Source: a virus. From it: a stretch of DNA of 38,808 nucleotides. The notes beneath the pieces were generated by a model. It had not been told where the DNA came from. It made no database searches and saw only the letters and a program-made list of their open reading frames with translations. Shown piece by piece: positions 32,137 to 38,708 of this stretch (within the stretch, counting starts at the first letter, position 1; the number at the start of each line of letters is the position of its first letter). The DNA lies in IMG/VR virus record IMGVR_UViG_3300030329_004873, positions 1 to 38,808 of that record. One strand, written 5' to 3'. Made by a program: the position numbers and the translations under genes.

Positions 32137-32223
32137 ATGGGCCTTTCTTATTGTAGGGCTGCCGAGTCATGTACGTCAAGTGCGCCCTTGCGTACATGTA
32201 TGACATGCGGTGACTGCCGATGA
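32137..32223 (+). CDS. 28-residue Cys-rich micropeptide coupled to the RecT-like gene
   Basis: It opens MGLSYCRAAESCTSS and ends CMTCGDCR. The start is preceded by ACAGGAGGAGCG, one of the best ribosome binding sites in the window, and its TGA overlaps the ATG of the RecT-like gene (ATGA). The leader repeats CAACCCCGACCAAGGAG, found again before the gene at 33434. Five Cys in 28 residues could bind zinc. It may act as a leader peptide that opens the 32168-32198 hairpin and delivers ribosomes to the next gene, or as a small protein in its own right. Confidence 0.55.
   Translation: MGLSYCRAAESCTSSAPLRTCMTCGDCR
32168..32198 (+). promoter_or_regulatory. Hairpin hiding the RecT-like gene start region
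   Basis: CATGTACG-T-CAAG and CTTGCGTACATG pair (12 bp, one bulge) with loop TGCGCC, entirely within the micropeptide frame and 22 bases before the next start. Ribosomes on the micropeptide would melt it. Confidence 0.55.
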
Positions 32224-33062
32224 CTACAACTACGCACGTCACCTCCGCCGAAGCCACCCTGGCGGCCGCCTCAGACGAGCTGTTGGAAAAGGTTTTACTG
32301 GAGGGCGATCTATCCAAGCTCTCCGTCCCGCAGCGCCTCGCGTATTACAAGCACGTCTGTGAGTCAGTGGGTTTAAACCCGCTGACCAAACCCTTCGATT
32401 ATGTAAAACTACAGGGCAAGCTGACCCTGTATGCGCGTAAGGATGCCACGGACCAGCTGCGCAAGCTGCATGGGGTATCCGTCGATGACCTGGAGCTGAC
32501 CCGCTCTGACGGCCTGGTCACAGCCTGTGCAAAGGGCTCTGACCGGACTGGCCGGAGGGATGTCGAGTATGGGTCGGTCGCGGCTAATAATCTCAAGGGT
32601 GACGCCCTGGCCAATGCCGAGATGAAAGCCGTCACCAAAGCCAAGCGCAGGCTCACCCTGTCCATGTGCGGGCTGGGCTGGCTGGACGAAACTGAGGTCC
32701 GCACGATCCCAGATGCGGAGCCAATGGATGACATGTTTCACGAGGAACAACAGGCCGACGCGGGGCAGCCAGCAGCTCCGGCCGCTGAACCGGAAAAGGG
32801 ACACCCCCCTGCTCCAACTTCCCAGGGGGATGTCCCCATATCCCCAGAAGAAGCGGCAGAGGAAGAGCCCCACTATTTCCGCTATCTGAAGAAATGCCAG
32901 GAGCTAAAAGCCGACCTGGGTAATGACGCCTACTACGACGTGCTGGGTCAGTTCGACCTGCGTAAGTCCAATGAGGTGGACGGTAGCGACCTGAAAAAGA
33001 TGGGGGCCATTGTAAAGTCACTCATGGCAGTGTCCCAGCTTACCAAGAATGGAATCGTGTAA
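32220..33062 (+). CDS. recT: RecT-like single-strand annealing protein
   Basis: 280 residues. The core LNPLTKPFDYVKLQGKLTLY, then ARKDATDQLRKLHGVSVDDL, is the signature of the RecT/Bet-like group in phages ('GLNPLT.PF.Y....GKLTLYA.KD.T.QLRK'). It is followed by LANAEMKAVTKAKRRLTLSM, then CGLGWLDETE. These proteins coat single strands and anneal homologies during phage recombination. The C-terminus is Pro/Glu-rich and disordered, then helical. It works with the SSB (21930) and the Gam-like inhibitor (34065). The stop TAA lies inside a GTGTAAAC octamer. It has little ribosome binding site of its own, in keeping with coupling to the micropeptide. Confidence 0.85.
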   Translation: MTTTTHVTSAEATLAAASDELLEKVLLEGDLSKLSVPQRLAYYKHVCESVGLNPLTKPFDYVKLQGKLTLYARKDATDQLRKLHGVSVDDLELTRSDGLVTACAKGSDRTGRRDVEYGSVAANNLKGDALANAEMKAVTKAKRRLTLSMCGLGWLDETEVRTIPDAEPMDDMFHEEQQADAGQPAAPAAEPEKGHPPAPTSQGDVPISPEEAAEEEPHYFRYLKKCQELKADLGNDAYYDVLGQFDLRKSNEVDGSDLKKMGAIVKSLMAVSQLTKNGIV

Positions 33063-33064
33063 AC

Positions 33065-33325
33065 GTGGGCATCAAGGTGGAAGTGACACACACCGTGGAC
33101 CTGGCCTGTGACCACGCCGGTTGCGCCAACAGCTTTCACGAGACAGTGGACGACGTGACCAAGGCCATCGACGCAGCTCGCAAGCAGAAATGGTGGGTTG
33201 GTAAGGATTTTAGCGTCTACCACGTGGTTAAACTCCAGTCAAACAAGCCCACGATGGCCTACTGCCCCGAACATCTGGCGGATTGCCCCACTCTGGACGA
33301 AAAGGCGACAGCCAATGCGCGATAA
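33065..33325 (+). CDS. Small zinc-ribbon-like protein
   Basis: 86 residues from GTG two bases after the RecT-like stop codon. C15-x4-C20 (CDHAGC) and a later YCPEH...C could form a zinc site; the middle (KAIDAARKQKWWVGKDFSVY) is helix then strand. I associate this layout with small uncharacterised phage proteins. Its start depends on coupling, as no good binding site precedes it. Confidence 0.6.
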   Translation: MGIKVEVTHTVDLACDHAGCANSFHETVDDVTKAIDAARKQKWWVGKDFSVYHVVKLQSNKPTMAYCPEHLADCPTLDEKATANAR

Positions 33326-33407
33326 CCACCGAAGCGTGATCTATGTCGCCGCAGGGATAACCGTCGTATGGCTCGTGGGGGTTCTGTGTCTGCGCTGGGT
33401 GCTTTAA
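33315..33407 (+). CDS. 30-residue single-span membrane peptide
   Basis: MRDNHRSVIYVAAGITVVWL and VGVLCLRWVL: a charged head and one hydrophobic helix of about 20 residues. It overlaps the preceding gene by 11 bases, with weak AAGG upstream. A topology with an N-terminal positive patch and a transmembrane helix is clear. It might be a holin-like or exclusion peptide, or an unused frame. Confidence 0.4.
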   Translation: MRDNHRSVIYVAAGITVVWLVGVLCLRWVL

Positions 33408-33433
33408 AAACAACCCCGACCAAGGAGGATTCC

Positions 33434-33805
33434 GTGGAACCGGAAAAGGAAATGACCAAGGGAGCGGTCTGCCAACTGATTGACAACCTGTGGGTGACCA
33501 AAACCCAACGCGAAGGACTCAAATACAAAATTCAAACAAGGATGTTTACAGGGCCGGAGTTGATGGAGTGGGGCGCACGCTTTCACACGGCGGTGAACAT
33601 GCAGGAGGAATTGATGCAAACACACGCCCAGGAAGCGGCCAAGGCCCCACAGGTCGAGGCGTTGCGTCACGACTACAGCGGCCCCGAGCTGCGGAAGCGC
33701 CGACGCACCCTGGCCGGTAGGCTGTTGCGCGATGCCATCCGGTCACAGGACGGAGTGCAGGTGCCGCCGGAGTTGTCCCGGCAGGCTGTGGAGAAATACC
33801 TATGA
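33434..33805 (+). CDS. Hypothetical protein of the recombination module
   Basis: 123 residues from the GTG preceded by AAGGAGGATTCC; an open extension upstream crosses the leader and is rejected. Helical and charged (MTKGAVCQLIDNLWVTKTQR, LRKRRRTLAGRLLRDAIRSQ). No family recognised. It overlaps the excisionase-like gene by 4 bases (ATGA). Confidence 0.65.
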   Translation: MEPEKEMTKGAVCQLIDNLWVTKTQREGLKYKIQTRMFTGPELMEWGARFHTAVNMQEELMQTHAQEAAKAPQVEALRHDYSGPELRKRRRTLAGRLLRDAIRSQDGVQVPPELSRQAVEKYL

Positions 33806-34068
33806 GCCAGCTGGCGCGAATCCTTCAGCAGGCACGATCTGAGGCCCAGGGCGGGCTGGAACAGGATGGGCTGCCCCAGGGTGCCCAAGAGCACCCTATT
33901 GAGAAAATCCAGTACACGTATAAAGAGGCGGCCTTTGTGATGGGGCTGTCAACTCGCTATCTGATGCGCCTGGTCAAAGAGGGCAGGCTGAAAGCTGTTC
34001 GATTTGGCAAAAGTACCCGCATACGCAAGGCGGATTTAGAACAGCTTGTTGAGGATCACCTGGAATGA
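33802..34068 (+). CDS. Excisionase-type helix-turn-helix protein
   Basis: 88 residues. The C-terminal 50 residues (YTYKEAAFVMGLSTRYLMRL, then VKEGRLKAVRFGKSTRIRKA) match the small winged MerR/HTH_17 domain of phage excisionases. The family bends attachment DNA and favours excision. Four GTCAC words spaced exactly 10 bases apart in the attP region are attractive binding sites. It is encoded in the recombination operon, away from int, so it could instead regulate transcription. Confidence 0.75.
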   Translation: MSQLARILQQARSEAQGGLEQDGLPQGAQEHPIEKIQYTYKEAAFVMGLSTRYLMRLVKEGRLKAVRFGKSTRIRKADLEQLVEDHLE

Positions 34069-34661
34069 GACTCGACCCCCCACCACCACCAGAACCCGAT
34101 GAGGACGACCCGATGCCAGAAACGACGTTGGACGAGCTGCAGGCCCGTGACGAGCACCAAGCCACCGACAATAGCCCGGACACCGACGATACAGAGTTCA
34201 TAGAGCCCTTTGCAGAGCTAAGGAGCGACGAGATGGCAGAACACCATCTACGGAAGCTGAAGGGGCACCAGGACGAATATGAGGAGGTGCAGGCCCGCTT
34301 TGACACCGAGATTGCCCGGCTGATGGCGCGGGCCGACCGTGAGCTGCAAAAGATCGAGCGGCGAATATCCTGGCACGAGGGGGGGCTAAAAGCCTACTAC
34401 GTGCGTAAGGGGCAGAAACGGCTGGTGATGGCCAACGCAACCTTGAGCAGTATCAAAGGACGGCCGAGCGTAGATGTGCCCAATCCAGGGCTATTGGAGG
34501 CGTGGTGCGTTGAAACGGGTCGTGCCGAGGTGGACGATCTGTTTCGGCGCACGAAGTCTCCCGACAAAAAGAAGATCCTGGCCTACATCCGGGAAACTGG
34601 CGAAGAGCCTCCCGGCTGCCGGATGATGACTGGAGCAGACTCCTTTAAGGTAAAATTTTGA
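34065..34661 (+). CDS. Gam/Gp157-like host nuclease inhibitor
   Basis: 198 residues. An acidic, Pro-rich N-terminus (1-60) is followed by a long coiled coil (HHLRKLKGHQDEYEEVQARF, then ARADRELQKIERRISWHEGG) and LKAYYVRKGQKRLVMANATL, then SSIKGRPSV. The segment 'ERRI.W.EGGL.AYY...G.KR..M.N.TL....G' is typical of Gam-like and Gp157-like proteins, which shield phage DNA ends from RecBCD-type nucleases. Being in one operon with a RecT-like gene supports this. Confidence 0.78.
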   Translation: MRLDPPPPPEPDEDDPMPETTLDELQARDEHQATDNSPDTDDTEFIEPFAELRSDEMAEHHLRKLKGHQDEYEEVQARFDTEIARLMARADRELQKIERRISWHEGGLKAYYVRKGQKRLVMANATLSSIKGRPSVDVPNPGLLEAWCVETGRAEVDDLFRRTKSPDKKKILAYIRETGEEPPGCRMMTGADSFKVKF

Positions 34662-35008
34662 AGAAGCGGATTGTAGCTCTTTGTCGGCAAGAGGCCGACA
34701 GGCTGGCAAAGAGCTTCAGCCGCACTGATCGGGCAAACAACTTCGCACACGAGTCCTATCATCTGGCAAAGCTGCTAAACTGCTCAGAAACCGTGGCTGT
34801 TGCCTGTTATCGGAAGCGCCCATCCGGCCAGCTGGCGCTGGCTGCGTTAAAGTGGGTCAACGCTGGGCAGCGCGACGCTCAGGGCATTGGGGATCGGAGT
34901 TACGTGCTGTCGTGGTTTATCACCTACGCAGACCTGGCAGGCTTTGAGGTTGCGCGAGACCTGCTCCAGAGAGCGGAGGTGTACAACACAACATCAAAAA
35001 TGGGGTGA
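34658..35008 (+). CDS. Hypothetical protein, TTG start
   Basis: 116 residues. TTG overlaps the upstream TGA (TTGA) with TAAGGT seven bases before. Helical (KKRIVALCRQEADRLAKSFS, NFAHESYHLAKLLNCSETVA). No family recognised. It is the last gene before the module's terminator. Confidence 0.6.
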   Translation: MKKRIVALCRQEADRLAKSFSRTDRANNFAHESYHLAKLLNCSETVAVACYRKRPSGQLALAALKWVNAGQRDAQGIGDRSYVLSWFITYADLAGFEVARDLLQRAEVYNTTSKMG

Positions 35009-35037
35009 CCACCAGTCCGATGGTGGCCACCCCTTTT
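35002..35037 (+). terminator. Bidirectional terminator of the recombination module
   Basis: GGGGTG-A-CCACCA with TGGTGG-C-CACCCC (one mismatch) and loop GTCCGA, followed by TTTTT on the plus strand and ATTTTTG on the minus strand. It lies between convergent genes. Confidence 0.85.
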
Positions 35038-35043
35038 TCGTCG

Positions 35044-35457
35044 TTACTTGAGCCAGGCGCTGCCCTTGTAATTCACGTAGAAGCGCTTGGGCGGCGGCCG
35101 CTTGCGAGCCTCCCCCACTGCGGTCACCTTGTGGGCACCTGCACAACTGGCTCGCTCGCCATAGCGCAACACCGTCGGCTCGACCAATTCTTCTGATACC
35201 GCGAGCTTGGCCAGGCCCGCACGAGTGAACACATTGAGCTTGCGCATCAACTTGCGCATGTGCATTTGGACTGTGCCTGGCTGAATACCCAGCTTGTCCG
35301 CTACCTCGTTGTCGTCCAGCTCGCAAGCGGCCAGGTGCCAGACATCAATTTCGCAGTCGGTCAGCTCCTCACCCGCTTCAGGCGTCCGCCGGTGCCGTCC
35401 GCCCTTGGGCTTCCCATTGGATGATGGCTGAGGCTGCCTCGTACGGGCCTTAGCCAT
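35044..35457 (-). CDS. LuxR/GerE-type helix-turn-helix regulator
   Basis: 137 residues. After a basic, disordered N-terminus, LTDCEIDVWHLAACELDDNE, then VADKLGIQPGTVQMHMRKLM, is a GerE/LuxR DNA-binding domain ('LT..E..V..L.A......E.A..L.I...TV..H...L..KL'). The C-terminus is basic and has two Cys/His pairs. No sensor domain is present. In a phage it may be a lysogeny or late regulator; the target is unknown. It is two bases from the upstream HTH gene. Confidence 0.75.
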   Translation of the reverse strand: MAKARTRQPQPSSNGKPKGGRHRRTPEAGEELTDCEIDVWHLAACELDDNEVADKLGIQPGTVQMHMRKLMRKLNVFTRAGLAKLAVSEELVEPTVLRYGERASCAGAHKVTAVGEARKRPPPKRFYVNYKGSAWLK

Positions 35458-35459
35458 AA

Positions 35460-35897
35460 TTACATCGCCCCTGCCTGCTCGCTCAACGCAGCTATGAGCC
35501 GGTCCAGTCGGTCCCGTTCCCGCCTCAGCTCTTCGACGATAGTCAGCGTCATGGCCAAAACGGGCATGACGGCAAGGCCGGTGGTTTCCACGGGGGCGAT
35601 CTCAAAGCCTGTTGCGGTGCCATTATTGCCAGTTGCGGTAGCCTGTTGCGCTTCTGCATCCTGACGGATGCCATTTGCGCGAGCCTGACGGGCCGTCGCC
35701 GCCTTGCTAATCTTCGCATTGGCATCCTGGATCTCTGGCTCCAGCTGAACACGCCATCGGCGCAACACGCTATCCGCCACGTCAACGTGGCGGGCAACTG
35801 CGGAAAGCGACTCCCCCTTCATTATCCGCCGCACGGCCTTCAATTTCGTGTGCTTCTTCCACCGACGCCGTGCCCTTGGTGCTGTTGCTGCGGTCAT
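35460..35897 (-). CDS. Helix-turn-helix protein with C-terminal coil
   Basis: 145 residues. HTKLKAVRRIMKGESLSAVA, then RHVDVADSVLRRWRVQLEPE, is a transposase-OrfA-like or terS-like HTH. It is followed by an Ala/Thr-rich linker and a C-terminal coil (TIVEELRRERDRLDRLIAAL). No transposase genes or inverted repeats adjoin it, so a regulator of the integration region is more likely than a transposon remnant. Confidence 0.65.
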   Translation of the reverse strand: MTAATAPRARRRWKKHTKLKAVRRIMKGESLSAVARHVDVADSVLRRWRVQLEPEIQDANAKISKAATARQARANGIRQDAEAQQATATGNNGTATGFEIAPVETTGLAVMPVLAMTLTIVEELRRERDRLDRLIAALSEQAGAM

Positions 35898-36124
35898 ACC
35901 GTCACTCCTTGGTTAAGTGAGAGGTGGGTCGGTATAAACGCAAAAAAAAAGTAGAAGATCAACTAAAATCGTGCCCGTTGGGGCGCACTGAGTCGATTCC
36001 TACGATACTGCCCCACAGGCGGGGCAAGCCTTTATAGGCAAAATTTGGGGGGGCGTCTTGGGGGAAGTATTCTCAGGGGCTCCGGGAAACTCCTTGCACT
36101 GCAACCACTTACGAGGGTAGCGTT

Positions 36125-36166
36125 CCAGCTTGGGAAGCTTGCGTTCTACCCCTGAACTACTCCCGC
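36125..36166 (-). other. attP: Probable attP core: 5' half of a tRNA-Gly(CCC) gene
   Basis: Read on the minus strand from 36166: acceptor strand GCGGGAG, D stem GTTC/GAAC with AGGGGTA loop, then CAAGC, anticodon loop TTCCCAA (anticodon CCC) and GCT. Identity to a tRNA stops there: no T arm or 3' acceptor follows, so it is not a gene. Its position next to int makes it the likely attachment core, with crossover near the anticodon loop. Confidence 0.75.
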
Positions 36167-36190
36167 TCCGTTTCTCTACCTCGAGTAAAC

Positions 36191-36225
36191 GTCACTTCCA
36201 GTCACGATAAGTCACCGCCGGTCAC
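36191..36225 (+). promoter_or_regulatory. Four helically phased GTCAC repeats
   Basis: GTCAC starts at 36191, 36201, 36211 and 36221, exactly one DNA turn apart. Such phasing on one face of the helix is typical of cooperative binding by excisionase or integrase arm domains. The int promoter lies 44 bases downstream, so binding could also control int. Confidence 0.75.
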
Positions 36226-36268
36226 CAAGGGGATTGGGGGATGTTGGGGGAAGTATGGGGGAAAAGGC

Positions 36269-36297
36269 TTGAGAAAAAATAAATCCATCTGTATGTT
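36269..36297 (+). promoter_or_regulatory. Probable int promoter
   Basis: TTGAGA (36269-36274), 17-base A-rich spacer, TATGTT (36292-36297), 46 bases before the int ATG. Confidence 0.6.
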
Positions 36298-36343
36298 GCC
36301 AGAGCCATATAGGAGTGGCGACTCATAAAAGGAAGGATTTACA

Positions 36344-37438
36344 ATGGCACCACGCAAGCCGCCCCCCTTACCGAAGTCTCATCATGTGGGACGGGTGACG
36401 CTTCGATTGAAGTCGGGGGTTTATTGCGCACGTTATCGCAATGATGACAAGCGCCGATTCGAGTTCTCCACCAAGTGCCGAACGCTGGAGGGGGCCATAA
36501 AGGTGGCCCGCCGGATAAATGATGATCTGGAGCTGCACGGCGACTGGCGACCCACACGCGGTGACATGACCGTAGCCGCAGCGTGGGCCGAGTTCTGCAA
36601 GAAGTGGACCGGGTGGAGCGATGGCGTCTGGAGCAACAATCACTATTACTACAACGGTCTGATCCTGCCAGCGATTGGCAACCTGCCCATCGCTTCCGTG
36701 CGGCCCGTCGATCTGCTGGACATCCTCGAAGGGGCAGAGAAAAACCGAGAGGGGGGCAGGGTTGGCCCGTCCTGCTGGAACGGCTGGATCACAGCGCTTT
36801 CGACCCTGTTTAGATGGGCCAGCAACCCTGCGCGGGCCTACTGCCCCGGCAATCCGGCCCGGTTGTTGGAGCGACGGCGGGAGCCAAATTACGGTGACCG
36901 TATCCCGCCTGCGTTGAGCGACGACGAGCTGGAACGGCTACTGACCGATCTCGCCGAGGTTTCCACATCGCCCGTCGCCTATTACATCACGCTGCTGGCC
37001 GTGGACCTGGGGATGCGCCCATGCGAGCTAAAGAAGCTGACGTGGGACGATATCGACTTCGACAACAATCAGATCCGGGTCGTGGAGTCCAAGACGGATA
37101 CCGACCGCTACGTTCCCATGACGACCCGCGTGCGTGGGGCCATTACCGAGCGCTGGAATCACGTTGGCCAGCTGGACGGCGAGCACCCCCCGGTGCCGGG
37201 CGCTAACATTATTAAGGCGCTGAAGTCAGCGGCCAAGCGAGTGGGCATCCCTCACATTACCCGCTACGTCCTGCGACACACAGCAGCCACGAGGTGGGGC
37301 GAAAGCGGCATGGAGCTGGACGTGGTAAAAAACGCCATGGGGCACAAGAAAGTGGACATGACCCTGCGCTACATGAAGTCGAGAGAGAAGCGAATCCACG
37401 ACCAGTTTGCCGCCTTTGACCAGCAGCAGGCCGGTTGA
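36344..37438 (+). CDS. int: Tyrosine-family integrase
   Basis: 364 residues, preceded by AAGGAAGGATTTACA. An N-terminal arm-binding region (about 15-65) leads to a core-binding SAM-like domain (about 70-165). The catalytic domain has Arg225 (LGMRPCELKKL), Lys250, YVLRHTAATRW with Arg311 and Tyr in place of the usual first His at 308, His334 (MGHKKVDMT) and the nucleophile Tyr343 (LRYMKS). It would recombine attP with a host tRNA-Gly locus. It is flanked by its own promoter and a terminator. Confidence 0.92.
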   Translation: MAPRKPPPLPKSHHVGRVTLRLKSGVYCARYRNDDKRRFEFSTKCRTLEGAIKVARRINDDLELHGDWRPTRGDMTVAAAWAEFCKKWTGWSDGVWSNNHYYYNGLILPAIGNLPIASVRPVDLLDILEGAEKNREGGRVGPSCWNGWITALSTLFRWASNPARAYCPGNPARLLERRREPNYGDRIPPALSDDELERLLTDLAEVSTSPVAYYITLLAVDLGMRPCELKKLTWDDIDFDNNQIRVVESKTDTDRYVPMTTRVRGAITERWNHVGQLDGEHPPVPGANIIKALKSAAKRVGIPHITRYVLRHTAATRWGESGMELDVVKNAMGHKKVDMTLRYMKSREKRIHDQFAAFDQQQAG

Positions 37439-37488
37439 CAAGGAAGCGGTTAGTTGGCTTGATTCACTGAAGTTATTAGAGCGAGGTC

Positions 37489-37530
37489 AAAGGGCTCCCC
37501 GTTTCGGCAAAGACGGGGAGCCCTTTTTTA
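37489..37530 (+). terminator. Bidirectional terminator after int
   Basis: AAAGGGCTCCCCGTTT and AGACGGGGAGCCCTTT arms around CGGCAA, with T-rich flank on the plus side and symmetrical A/T ends. It separates int from the convergent minus-strand genes. Confidence 0.9.
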
Positions 37531-37536
37531 TGCTGT

Positions 37537-37968
37537 TTAATCCTGGGTACTGGCATACGCCTGGCTCAGAATCCACGTGATAAATGTGACCAGTGCGGCC
37601 GTGGTGGCTTCGTGCGTCCACACCGATTCCCATCGATATCCCCCAGGCCACTGGCCTGTGCTCCTGCAAATTTGATAAAAAATCGTCACCGCTGTGGCCG
37701 CGCTTGCTGACCACGCTGCCGCACGATTGCTGTCCTGTTTTGCTCTCTCTTGAGCGGAAATTACCTTCTCGAGTTTGGCAGTTTTCCCCTTGGATTTTGC
37801 CAATTCTGCGGCGGTTTCTCGCTTGCCTTTGGCGGCTTTTTTTGCGGTCCATCTCTCCGCCTGGACAGCCGATTGGGTCTGTTCCAGCTCTTTTTTAATG
37901 GCATCATAATGCCTACGCAGATCCCCGAACGAGGCGACATTTTTACTGTCTGGGTAATGCGGAGACAT
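37537..37968 (-). CDS. Coiled-coil membrane protein, possible lysis protein
   Basis: 143 residues. Residues about 15-80 are a charged coiled coil (HYDAIKKELEQTQSAVQAER). Two hydrophobic segments follow, near residues 85-100 (AAAWSASAATAVTIFYQI) and 118-138 (EATTAALVTFITWILSQAYA). Two spans at the end of the late operon resemble a holin- or spanin-like protein, but no signature is present. Start ATG with GAGGG upstream. Confidence 0.6.
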   Translation of the reverse strand: MSPHYPDSKNVASFGDLRRHYDAIKKELEQTQSAVQAERWTAKKAAKGKRETAAELAKSKGKTAKLEKVISAQERAKQDSNRAAAWSASAATAVTIFYQICRSTGQWPGGYRWESVWTHEATTAALVTFITWILSQAYASTQD

Positions 37969-38039
37969 CGGCTTATTTCCCTCGATCCGTCAGACGGCGA
38001 AACCTGCCTTGCCGCAACAGTCGTTGCATGGTGCGGCGA

Positions 38040-38177
38040 TTAGGACGCTGCCTGCGCCGTAGCCAATGCCGCAGGCGTGCCCACCACGACAGGCGGTATA
38101 TTCCCCTCTCGTCGGACAACCTGGAATGCTCGACGGGCTTTGGCAGACTGCCAGTCCCTGTCTCGCGCCGTGCCCAA
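38040..38177 (-). CDS. 45-residue hypothetical protein, TTG start
   Basis: Begins TTG with AGAGG close upstream, six bases after the preceding stop codon. The product starts MGTARDRDWQSAKARRAFQV and continues VRREGNIPPVVVGTPAA, with a basic helix then a hydrophobic Pro/Val segment. No family recognised. It fills what would otherwise be a 215-base gap in a tightly packed operon. Confidence 0.45.
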   Translation of the reverse strand: MGTARDRDWQSAKARRAFQVVRREGNIPPVVVGTPAALATAQAAS

Positions 38178-38183
38178 GTGCCT

Positions 38184-38390
38184 CTACCCCTTGGCCGCCA
38201 CTACAGTATCGCAGTAATGCTTCCAGCCATCATAGAGGGTCTGGAGGGCGGTGTATCCAAGGGCGTACATGGCTCCTTCCGTGGAGCCTCCCGTTGCCAA
38301 AGCCACGCTGGCCGCACCCCCGGCAACCTTTTTAGACACGACTGATTTTACACGCTCGACAACAAAACTACCCAAGAGTCCCACTCGCAT
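38184..38390 (-). CDS. Small protein with Gly/Ala-rich hydrophobic centre
   Basis: 68 residues from the ATG at 38390, directly after AGAGGAGG; a GTG six bases on has better spacing. VERVKSVVSKKVAGGAASVA, then LATGGSTEGAMYALGYTALQ, suggests an amphipathic then a weakly hydrophobic helix, as in some small holin-like or virion peptides. It overlaps the upstream gene by about 23 bases. Confidence 0.55.
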   Translation of the reverse strand: MRVGLLGSFVVERVKSVVSKKVAGGAASVALATGGSTEGAMYALGYTALQTLYDGWKHYCDTVVAAKG

Positions 38391-38574
38391 CCTCCTCTGC
38401 TTCGGATTCAACCACTTTTAATTCCGGTTCCTCTGCGTTTAATGCTTGCAGTACCTCCAGCTTGCCCGCAATCCGGTTGATGACCGGATCAGCGCTGGCA
38501 ATCTGGTTTAAACGAGCGCCCTGCTCCTGTTGTAACTGCTCAATCAGCTGCTCCCTTGTCGGCTCGCCTACCAT
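38368..38574 (-). CDS. Small acidic helical protein
   Basis: 68 residues (MVGEPTREQLIEQLQQEQGA, then RLNQIASADPVINRIAGKLE), acidic C-terminus. AGAGGAAG lies five bases before the ATG. GTTTAAAC lies inside the gene (38506). No family recognised. Confidence 0.65.
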   Translation of the reverse strand: MVGEPTREQLIEQLQQEQGARLNQIASADPVINRIAGKLEVLQALNAEEPELKVVESEAEEDASGTLG

Positions 38575-38576
38575 AA

Positions 38577-38696
38577 TTACTTCCTCTTCGGTTTGCGTGT
38601 GTTGGTCACTTTACGGCCCGACCGTTTGGCCTCTTTCGTCGCAGCAGCTTTTCCTGCTGGCGTATACGCGTAATGCTTACCGCCTACCTTTGGCAC
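38577..38696 (-). CDS. 39-residue basic phage protein
   Basis: GTG start six bases after AAGGAGG. The product MPKVGGKHYAYTPAGKAAAT, then KEAKRSGRKV, belongs to the small Lys-rich 'MPKVGGK.YPYT.KGKAAA' proteins found near tail or lysis genes of many phages. The function is unknown; nucleic-acid or virion binding is plausible from charge. Confidence 0.72.
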   Translation of the reverse strand: MPKVGGKHYAYTPAGKAAATKEAKRSGRKVTNTRKPKRK

Positions 38697-38708
38697 GATA
38701 TACCTCCT

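Larger units (their letters stand above)
36058..36256. repeat. 13-bp direct repeats flanking the attachment core
   Basis: TTGGGGGAAGTAT occurs at 36058-36070 and 36244-36256, on either side of the tRNA-like core. A further TTGGGGGA starts at 36234, ten bases before the second copy. These are likely integrase arm-binding sites. Confidence 0.7.
35898..36343. other. Intergenic region with attachment site and int promoter
   Basis: No gene. It contains a long A tract (35941-35949), two copies of a 13-bp direct repeat flanking a tRNA-Gly 5'-half sequence, four phased GTCAC words, G-rich words, and the promoter and ribosome binding site of int. Confidence 0.8.

Noticed and set aside
35460-35897. 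Transposon orfA remnant
   Set aside because: The HTH is similar, but there is no partner transposase, inverted repeat or target duplication around it.
36085-36166. Complete tRNA-Gly gene
   Set aside because: D arm and anticodon loop are present, but no T arm, no TTCRA and no matching 3' acceptor strand follow.
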